Source: Amaurobius ferox (lineage: Eukaryota > Arthropoda > Arachnida > Araneae > Amaurobiidae). From it: a stretch of DNA of 64,000 nt. This document shows positions 57,287-64,000 of this stretch, piece by piece. Position numbers and translations under genes: made by a program. The notes under the pieces were generated by a model. The model was not told the DNA's origin. It saw nothing but the letters and a program-made list of their open reading frames with translations, and ran no database searches. The first letter of the stretch is position 1, and each line of letters opens with the position of its first letter. The DNA lies in the NCBI GenBank assembly GCA_951213105.1, contig OX578140.1, positions 122,447,985-122,511,984 of the forward strand, read 5' to 3'.

Positions 57287-58378
57287 CATATACGCAAGAC
57301 CTGGATTAAGAGTTCACTCGAGAGAGCCAATCAGAAAGCAAAAAGAAGAACAATCCAGCCAATCCGAAACGAGAAGTAACTCACATGATTAGTTTGCGCC
57401 AAAACACAACAGGAATATCTCGACAAGGCAAGTGAAGTCCGAACAAGAATGAATGAGCCCCAAAAAGACGGAAAATGAGTCAAAACAAGACAAAAGAGCC
57501 CCTAAAGGTTGAGAAATAGAATGAAAAAATTGGAAAAATTTACAAGGTTCTCCACCAGACACCAGACAAAAATGTATTAACTATAATTACTTCATTTAAC
57601 TAAATTACTAACATTAACTAAATTACTAAATTAACTAAATTACTGAAATTTTTTTGGATATAGAAAACTTCAAAGAAGTCAAGATCATAGATCGGCGCAC
57701 ATGTTCGTATTATCCTTACTGAAAAAATCTGAAAACGGTAATCAAGTTGGTAGCAATATTGGGCAATTGAAGATTTATTAAATTCTTGTTTTTTGACATA
57801 GATTTCATATTGATCAAACTAAACATGTTTTTTTCATATTGGTCAAACTAAATGTGATTCTTTATATTGGTCAAACTAAACGTGCTTTGAAATTTCGTAT
57901 TAAAAAACATGAAAAATATGTTAAGTAACAAGAATTAAATAACTGTTCAATTGCTCAACATTACTATCAACTTGACCACCTATTTGAGTTTCCTTCAGCA
58001 AGGATCTATGACTTCTTTGAAGCCTTTTCTATCCAGAAAAATTCTAGTAATTTAGTTAATGTCTTATCCAATACTCTATATTTTTGTCTGCGGTCTTTCC
58101 TGTGAATTTTTCCACTTTCTTCGTTCCATTTCTTCACCTTTGGGGCTCTTATGTATAATTTTAACCTATTTTTCTTCTTATTAGGTCTCATTTATTCTTG
58201 TTCGGGCGTGACTCGTCTTGTCAAAATATCCCTGTTGTGTTTTGGCTCACGCCAATCTTGTGCGTTACTTCTCGTTTAGGAATGGCTGGATTGTTCTTCA
58301 TTATGCTCTCTGATTGGCTCTCTCAAATGATATCCTGATCCAGGTCTTGGGTATATAGCCCCTCTGTTACTTCTATTT
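57287..58378. mobile_element. Penelope-like element remnant, two copies head-to-head
   Basis: 57287 to about 57830 (minus) and about 57860-58378 (plus) are imperfect inverted copies of each other (AGACCTGGATTAAGAG against CTGATCCAGGTCTTGG; GAGAGAGCCAATCAGA against CTGATTGGCTCTCTC). On the plus strand from 57863 the translation YIGQTKRALKFRIKKHEKYV, then a stop, then SIAQHYYQLDHLFEFPSARI, looks like the GIY-YIG endonuclease of Penelope-like elements. The minus copy gives the parallel SIAQYCYQLDYRFQ. The sequence encoding YIGQTK is repeated three times at the centre (about 57809-57880). Both copies are dead. Confidence 0.65.
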
Positions 58379-60581
58379 GCTTAAGATACACAGACTGCTG
58401 AACACGACAAACACTAACATTATTGTACCGTCGACACCAACCTGCTTCTCAGGCGCCAACGGCTCATTTATAGACTTTGTCCTAACGCGAAACATAGATT
58501 ACGCTCACACTATTAGTACCCTGGATGAATTCGACTCGGATCATCTGCCGGTACTGGTGACATTCGACCTGAACACACCTCTTCCAGCCTCTTTGGGACA
58601 AGAGAGGGTCAACTGGGAAGTATTCAAAAGAGCACTCTTCGAGCCGCACTTAGCAGTACCTAACATAATGAGCACGGCGGATATTGACTCTGCCACGCAC
58701 ACACTCACAACAGAAATCAAGAGAGCAATTTCCTCTGCCACAACACATCGTGAGTCTCCAAAAATGCCCACACTTTCCCACCATGTCAAACAATTAGTCA
58801 GGCAAAGAAATAGAATACGTAAGACATGGCAGGCTAACAGAGACCCCGCCCTTAAAAGGGAGCTTAACAGACTTACGTGCAAAGTCAGGGAAAAAATTGT
58901 CGCAGAAAAGCAGCAACAGTATAAAGAACTAATCGAATCCCTTAGCCCAGAAGACGTATCGCTCTGGCAATTCGCAAAAAGACTCAGGAAACCTCAAATT
59001 AAGCTCCCGCTACTAATAGATGGTGCTAAAATCGCGTACTCAGACGAGGAAAAAGCCGAGGCGCTCGCAAGCCATTATGAAAAACAATTCCAACCAAACC
59101 ACGATCTAATGTGTCAGGACACCCTAAGAATGGTTAGTCAAACGTTAAATAACTTCAGGAATTCCCCGGTAACGGCTGAGATTGACCCAGCCACCCCGCA
59201 GGAGATAGTAGAAATTATTAAAAATCTCAAAAACCGTAAAAGCCCAGGGCACGACAAAATCAGAAATATTGCGGTTAAAAACCTACCCTTAAGCGTAATA
59301 TGTTACTTGACTATCTTAATAAATAAAATATTAAAACTAAACTATTTCCCCAAAGAATGGAAGGAAGCGATAATTGTAGCAATCCATAAACCTGGTGAGG
59401 ATGCCACAATTTCAGCCAACTACAGACCAATTAGCTTGCTACCGACACTTAGTAAAATTACTGAGAAAATTATTCTTAAGAGACTGAACACGCACCTTAG
59501 TGAGAATGACATTATCATTCCGGAGCAGTTTGGAATTCGGCCAAAGCACTCCACCACTCATCAATTGCTGAGAGTGGTAGAGTACATATCTTCTGGTCTC
59601 AATAACAAGACACCCACAGCTGCGATTTTTCTGGACATACAAAAAGCCTTTGATAAAGTATGGCACTGGGGATTAGCGTACAAATTGATCACTTTAAAAG
59701 TCCCTGACGCACTTGTCAAACTTTTAATCTCATACTTAAATAACAGCCACTTTCAAGTCAGAGTAGGAGGTAACTTATCTACACCCAAGCTCATTAAAAG
59801 TAGTGTACCGCAAGGTTCTATCCTGGGCCCGACACTCTTTAACATATACCTGAACGACATCCCTAGGACTCCAAACACAGAGCTGGCACTCTATGCAGAC
59901 GACAGTGCGATACTTGCAAAACACCCCTATGTCTCAGTAATGCACAGACAGCTACAACAACACTTAGACATACTCCAAACTTGGCTGGAAAAATGGCGAA
60001 TAAAATTAAACCCCAATAAATGTCATTGGATTTATTTCTCTAGAAAACGTAAACCTCCGCCGCCTCTGTACATAAACAACCATGCCCTAAAAGCGGAAAA
60101 ATCTACTAAATACCTAGGTGTAACGATAGATTCCCACCTAACCTGGAAACAGCACGTAACGAACTTAATCAAAAAAGCGTATATGGCCACAGGAGCCTTA
60201 TACCCAATGATAGGAAACGGAAATCTAAGTTATCAAAATAAACTCCTAATTTATAAATCGGTCATCCGCCCGGGAATGCTGTATGCAGCACCCGTATGGG
60301 GATATGCCTGTAAAACTACAATAGACCTCCTAGAGACAAAACAAAACAAAATCCTACGGATTATCAGGAAAGCTCCCAGGTACTTAAGAAACTCGGTAAT
60401 TAGGAATGACTTCAAAATAAAAACTGTTAGAGCCCAAATTAAAAAGCTAGCGCTTAAATTTTACAGAAATTTGCCATCCGTTCCAAACGAACTGTTATTC
60501 AATCTGCATGACTATGATCATCGCAAGGCCAAATCTCGTAAGAGACCCCGCGCTGTTCTAAACATCGATAATCGGAATTAA
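58377..60581 (+). CDS. Jockey-clade LINE ORF2, 5'-truncated, RT frame open (about 733 aa)
   Basis: The protein copies LINE RNA into DNA at a nicked target. The frame retains only the end of the apurinic-like endonuclease (FIDFVLT, then DSDHLPVLV at about 53-61). The reverse transcriptase follows: NYRPISLLPTLSKITEKII at 348-366, EQFGIRPKHSTTHQLL at 383-398, FLDIQKAFDKVW with Asp420 and Asp426, VPQGSILGP at 477-485, and YADD at 506-509. A thumb-like region (KYLGVTIDSHLTWKQHV) and a basic C terminus come next. Full jockey ORF2 proteins are several hundred residues longer at the N terminus, so most of the endonuclease is missing. The frame's first codon is TTG at the truncation point and is not a real start. 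Base composition is clearly GC-richer than the flanks. Confidence 0.88.
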   Translation: MLKIHRLLNTTNTNIIVPSTPTCFSGANGSFIDFVLTRNIDYAHTISTLDEFDSDHLPVLVTFDLNTPLPASLGQERVNWEVFKRALFEPHLAVPNIMSTADIDSATHTLTTEIKRAISSATTHRESPKMPTLSHHVKQLVRQRNRIRKTWQANRDPALKRELNRLTCKVREKIVAEKQQQYKELIESLSPEDVSLWQFAKRLRKPQIKLPLLIDGAKIAYSDEEKAEALASHYEKQFQPNHDLMCQDTLRMVSQTLNNFRNSPVTAEIDPATPQEIVEIIKNLKNRKSPGHDKIRNIAVKNLPLSVICYLTILINKILKLNYFPKEWKEAIIVAIHKPGEDATISANYRPISLLPTLSKITEKIILKRLNTHLSENDIIIPEQFGIRPKHSTTHQLLRVVEYISSGLNNKTPTAAIFLDIQKAFDKVWHWGLAYKLITLKVPDALVKLLISYLNNSHFQVRVGGNLSTPKLIKSSVPQGSILGPTLFNIYLNDIPRTPNTELALYADDSAILAKHPYVSVMHRQLQQHLDILQTWLEKWRIKLNPNKCHWIYFSRKRKPPPPLYINNHALKAEKSTKYLGVTIDSHLTWKQHVTNLIKKAYMATGALYPMIGNGNLSYQNKLLIYKSVIRPGMLYAAPVWGYACKTTIDLLETKQNKILRIIRKAPRYLRNSVIRNDFKIKTVRAQIKKLALKFYRNLPSVPNELLFNLHDYDHRKAKSRKRPRAVLNIDNRN

Positions 60582-60653
60582 AAGATCCCACCTCAAACAT
60601 CTGATTTTTAAGTAAAACTCGCGACTATTATTTTATAAAAAAAAAAAAAAAAT
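58379..60653 (+). mobile_element. 5'-truncated jockey-type LINE
   Basis: The element begins where the Penelope-like sequence stops, as expected for incomplete target-primed reverse transcription. A run of about 16 A lies at 60638-60653, 60 bp after the stop codon. It may be the LINE tail, although GC-richer sequence continues to about 61030 and could be 3' UTR. I found no convincing target-site duplication. Confidence 0.65.
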
Positions 60654-61414
60654 ATTCTAAACTCTAAACTGCCAAAACGCTAGGTAACCCTTAGATCTGC
60701 ATCAACCCCCAAAACTGCTTAAACTCTAAATGTGCAACAAACTGCCACACTAGGAGCTAGGACAAATAATAAAAAGTAGTAAATAAAAACCTCGAACCTC
60801 CAATTAGGGTCACTGAATTAATGTCACAGTTTGACGATAAGAACCACATATTGAAACTGGAGATTAAAGGCGCTTCGCGCCTGGTGCTCTGTCTTGTACG
60901 ACACTACGACTTCTGGATTTGCTGCCATTTCTCTTTTGGACTTCGGGTTTGTTGGTTCTCTTGTATTGACGAAGGGAATCCCGTGTATCCTCGAAACAGA
61001 TGTATGCAGCATTATTGTATTATTTGTGCTTTCATACGTTGCTCTGGAATGAATTTAATGTTTTGCAATTTTTATTTTTATTTTTATTTTACTTCTTAAT
61101 TTTATTTTATTTAGTTATTTTTAACTTATTTATTTAAATATTTTCTATTTTATTATTATTTTTTAATAATTAATCTCGTTACTATGATTTAACTTTTAAA
61201 TGAAAAATGTCAAATAAAATATCCATTTTTATGATTAAAAAAATAAAAAAATTCCAAAATTGAAAACCTTTCCTCAAAAATCAAATCAACAGAACTCACA
61301 ATCATTGAATGAACTAATCGTACCAAATTTCATTCAATTTGTTCCATCTTTTTTAAAGACATTATTGTTACAAACTATATAGGCAGACACCCAATGGCCA
61401 TTGGAAAAATGGTT
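60654..61414. other. Possible LINE 3' UTR, then AT-rich DNA
   Basis: 60654-61030 is moderately GC-rich with no supported frame. It is followed by a TTTTTA-type run (61066-61090) and plain AT-rich sequence. Confidence 0.4.
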
Positions 61415-61530
61415 AATTCATATTCAGGGATTTTTAGAATGTGTAGATCCTTCCCAAGCACTCAAATTTAAACTCCACCATAATGCACTCCATTTGCATG
61501 TTCAATGCATTGTAAGGAAATTTATGACAA
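61415..61530 (-). mobile_element. Highly diverged A/B-type 5' end
   Basis: TTAGAATGTGTAGATCCTTCC, then TTGCATGTTCAATGCATTGT and AAGGAAATTTATG, parallels the inverted A 5' end (GTGTAGATCCGTCGAAAAC ... CATGTATTGCAGGGAAAGT). A second trace lies at 61720-61765. Confidence 0.4.
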
Positions 61531-61942
61531 TTCATTTAGTATTATATGTTATAAATATCTTCATCAGCTTTTTATTTTGGGAAAACAATGGGAATTTTCC
61601 ACCATTTAATTCTGTTAAAAATGAGTGCAAAAGTTAGCTTATGTTTACTAATGCAAATCAAAATGCCATACTTTATTAGATACCGTGCTTGCAAACATCA
61701 GTAAGAAATTATTTAGCCATGTTCAGGGATGCCAAAATGTGTAGACCAATTAAATATAAAAATCAAGTGTTTAACTTAACATATTTTCTATACGCAGGCT
61801 ATGCGAAAAAGAATAATAGCAGGCATAAGTAATGATGATTTAAAATATTACCTATCGTACAATATAAGTCAATGAGAAAAATCGGTACTTTCTTAGTATA
61901 GCTGCCCCCAAAGATGAATCGCCAAGCTACAGAGATGTATCC

Positions 61943-62063
61943 CCAAGGTAGGTTGTAAAATCTCGCCAAACGTTTGCACGAAAAAGCAATATGACGATAA
62001 TATAAACACGTGCTGTTTCTTTAGGACAGCAAACGTTTGGCGAGATTTTACAACCTACCTTGG
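61943..62063. repeat. Perfect 35-bp inverted repeat with 51-nt loop
   Basis: 61943-61977 (CCAAGGTAGGTTGTAAAATC, then TCGCCAAACGTTTGC) is exactly inverse to 62029-62063. The arms contain CTCGCCAA/TTGGCGAG, as in the B-family module. No mismatch over 35 bp. Confidence 0.95.
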
Positions 62064-63307
62064 AAATACTTCTCGGTTCGGGGTCCGCTATAATAAACAA
62101 GTACCGAAAAATATTTTTCCCATTGTGTTCTATATTTGTTGAAATTGAAACAATGAATAAATTTCATTCCCAGTGTTGTTTTATATTGGTTGAAAACGAA
62201 ACACTGAATGAAATGCTATGTCATTATTGTAGATTTGTATTTAAACCTACCAAAAACACAGAAAAACTAACACTTAAAAAATGTACGAAAATTGCTATGT
62301 GTCATGAATCAGAGTAGGAATTAATAATTCCTGCAATGTGAGAAAAATTATCAAAAAAATAAATATCAGTTTTAACTATCATTTACTTAATAACAGTTTC
62401 GAAAATTTAAGTTTGCGTTACTGCTCCAAAATTATGCCAAAGTCACTCCATTATCGGGTAATTTGTCGCTAAGTCACAGACAAAGATAAAAGATTTACTT
62501 ATATATGTAGGAACAGAATCCCCATACATATAATCAGAGCCATTTTTAACAGCAAATTACTACTATATTATTTTTTCAATTTAAGTTAGTTCAAAAATAT
62601 TTTCAATGTTTTTTTTTTCAAGCATAAGCCAATTAAACTAAAAGAGTAAAACACTATAACATTTAAAAATTAACAAAAGCGGTTTTTTGAGCATTATTTT
62701 TTAAGCAAGCTATTTGTCTATTTTTATCTTATTTAAGTGAAATAGATTCAAATTATTCTGCATTGTTATTTAAGTATCACAAACGAAAAATAAAATGAAA
62801 AAATCTTGCAAAATGAAGTTACAAAACTCTTTGTTACAAAATCAATAGGTGATATTAAATTAAAGTAGCTTTTCAACGAATTTTAAACTCACTATTATTC
62901 ATTTATTTAAAAGGATTTCTTTAATGGGTTTATAATCATTTTACATTCTTTGTACATTTCGTAATTCTTTAGTCTTTTTGAAGGAACTTATTTAATTACT
63001 TTCTTTAAATATACGTACAAATTAGTATTAAATCAATCAAAAACTTAATTAATATAGAAGCATTAAAAAATACATTTCGAAGAAAATAAAAATCATTTTA
63101 TATAACATTGGATAATTATCTTTCAATTCAGATAATTAATTCATTTAAACCATTCTTATAATTATATTAGGTTATTTTAAAAAGAAAAGCAAGTAAAAGA
63201 AAAAGTTTCCAATTATTAGCGTCGGTAAATATTTATTTTTTCTTCTATCGATAATTTAGATTAGGAGATTTATTTATGTTTGGTATTTGTATATAGCAAT
63301 AAAAATA
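62064..63307. other. AT-rich interval, nothing firmly recognised
   Basis: An 85-codon plus frame (62060-62317) starts inside the right hairpin arm and contains a short internal duplication at the DNA level (about 62115 and 62170). No family was recognised. Confidence 0.4.
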
Positions 63308-63665
63308 AACAAGAAAGATCGATCATTCATAAAGCATTGGTTAAGAAACACTTTCCAACTGAAATGCAATTTTATTTAAACATCCCTAAATTGTGATATA
63401 TTCATCGCTCATATATTTTAAATTATCACACTACTACAGTCATTTATTTCACTTGAAAACTTCAAACTTCATCGTAAAAGCCTATTACACAAAATGAACT
63501 TTATTCAAATGACGTCATCGAAATATAAATCGTCTGCCTCTCTATGCAAAATTATATATCAATCATATTTTATATCATATTTTATAGAATATTTCAATCA
63601 TATCACTTACATTCCAGACTCCTGAACTAATTAATTTAAAGTGAAAAAAATTCGGCAATTCTTAT
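63308..63665 (-). mobile_element. Family F copy 4, 3' part, inverted
   Basis: AAGCATTGGTTAAGAAACAC, TTTCCAACTGAAATGCAATT and AATGACGTCATCGAAATATA match the inverted F 3' part at 33690-34060. It ends where LINE-like coding sequence begins. Confidence 0.55.
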
Positions 63666-63667
63666 AC

Positions 63668-64000
63668 AACTTACCTTATAATTTTGCTGACTCTCTAACT
63701 AACCCCCTGCTTATTTTGTTTAATCTTTCAATTAAAACTATGACTTTTCCCAATGTCTGGACGGTCAAGTTATTCCTGTACATAAAAAGAACAACAAGCA
63801 TGACATTATTAATTACAAGCCTATTACCATTTTTTCCCCTTTTTCCAAAGTTTTTGAATGTGTTATGCATGAAAGGATCTTTTCCCAAATTAAGCAATGG
63901 GTTCTCCGTACCAGCATGGGTTTATGCCAATGCGATCAACTTTAACTAATTTAGCTTGTTTTACCAGTGATATTATTGATGCTATTAAAACTAAGAGTAA
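63668..64000 (+). pseudogene. Decayed LINE reverse transcriptase, runs off the window
   Basis: In successive frames the translation reads ADSLTNPLLILFNLSIKTMTF, then VIPVHKKNNKHDIINYKPI and SKVFECVMHERIF, then QHGFMPMRSTLTNLACFTSD, all typical of the N-terminal half of LINE reverse transcriptases. Frameshifts lie near 63770 and 63910. It differs from the LINE at 58379, so it is a second element. Only the first part is visible. Confidence 0.75.

Noticed and set aside
58541..58882. 113-codon minus frame
   Set aside because: Antisense to the LINE reverse-transcriptase frame.

Overview
The window looks like non-coding, repeat-dominated nuclear DNA from an arthropod. It is AT-rich (I estimate roughly one third GC) and has no prokaryotic gene organisation: no operons, no rRNA, and no intact tRNA gene that I can find. 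Nearly everything recognisable is a transposable element. The element mix (many non-autonomous rolling-circle elements with GT/CTGT microsatellites, tRNA-derived SINEs, a ZBED5/FAM200-like hAT, Tc1/mariner, a Penelope-like element and jockey-type LINEs) would fit a chelicerate such as a spider, but that is inference. No host protein-coding gene can be named; one weak candidate host exon lies on the minus strand at 52025-52124.

Layout. 462-4572 is a head-to-tail array of short rolling-circle-like repeats, called here families A and B. 5290-5932 is family D, and 6885-9151 is a canonical non-autonomous Helitron (family C). 9165-10405 is a dead Tc1 element, followed by AT microsatellites and SINE copies to 12225. 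13192-17065 holds A and B elements nested in each other. 18427-18892 is family E. 20971-21114 is a minisatellite. 22921-27771 carries three B copies, one with a full-length SINE in its microsatellite. 29234-32814 holds stacked Helitron-C copies. 33664-37325 is family F interrupted by a Helitron, and 38366-42335 is family F interrupted by an intact hAT transposon with a perfect 8-bp target duplication. 43920-45024 holds a GC-rich insert and a 32-bp satellite. 45655-49430 holds D and F copies, and 49490-49881 a 56-bp minisatellite. 52749-55021 holds A and B copies. 55704-57286 is a mariner-type element with about 158-bp inverted repeats sitting in an inverted Penelope-like remnant (57287-58378). 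58379-60581 is a 5'-truncated jockey-type LINE with an open reverse-transcriptase frame. 63668-64000 is a decayed second LINE running off the window.

How the parts relate. Families A, B, D, E and F have unrelated bodies but a common plan. Each has a 5' hairpin built on ACTTTC...GAAAGT in a T-run, a GTCT/GT microsatellite, a motif near GGACCGATTTNNANNAAATTTGG, and in A and B a second motif near CCGTTCTCGAGATATT. A and B also share a 3' end (GGAAAGT, then a small ATGTG/CACAT hairpin, then CAGATTTTT). This resembles non-autonomous Helentron elements (HINE/DINE-like). The canonical Helitron C carries the same internal motifs plus a module of iterated TTGGCGA/TCGCCAA that is also found in B. That shared internal grammar across different termini is the most interesting signal in the window. 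The only long intact reading frames are the hAT transposase (594 aa) and the truncated LINE RT (about 733 aa).
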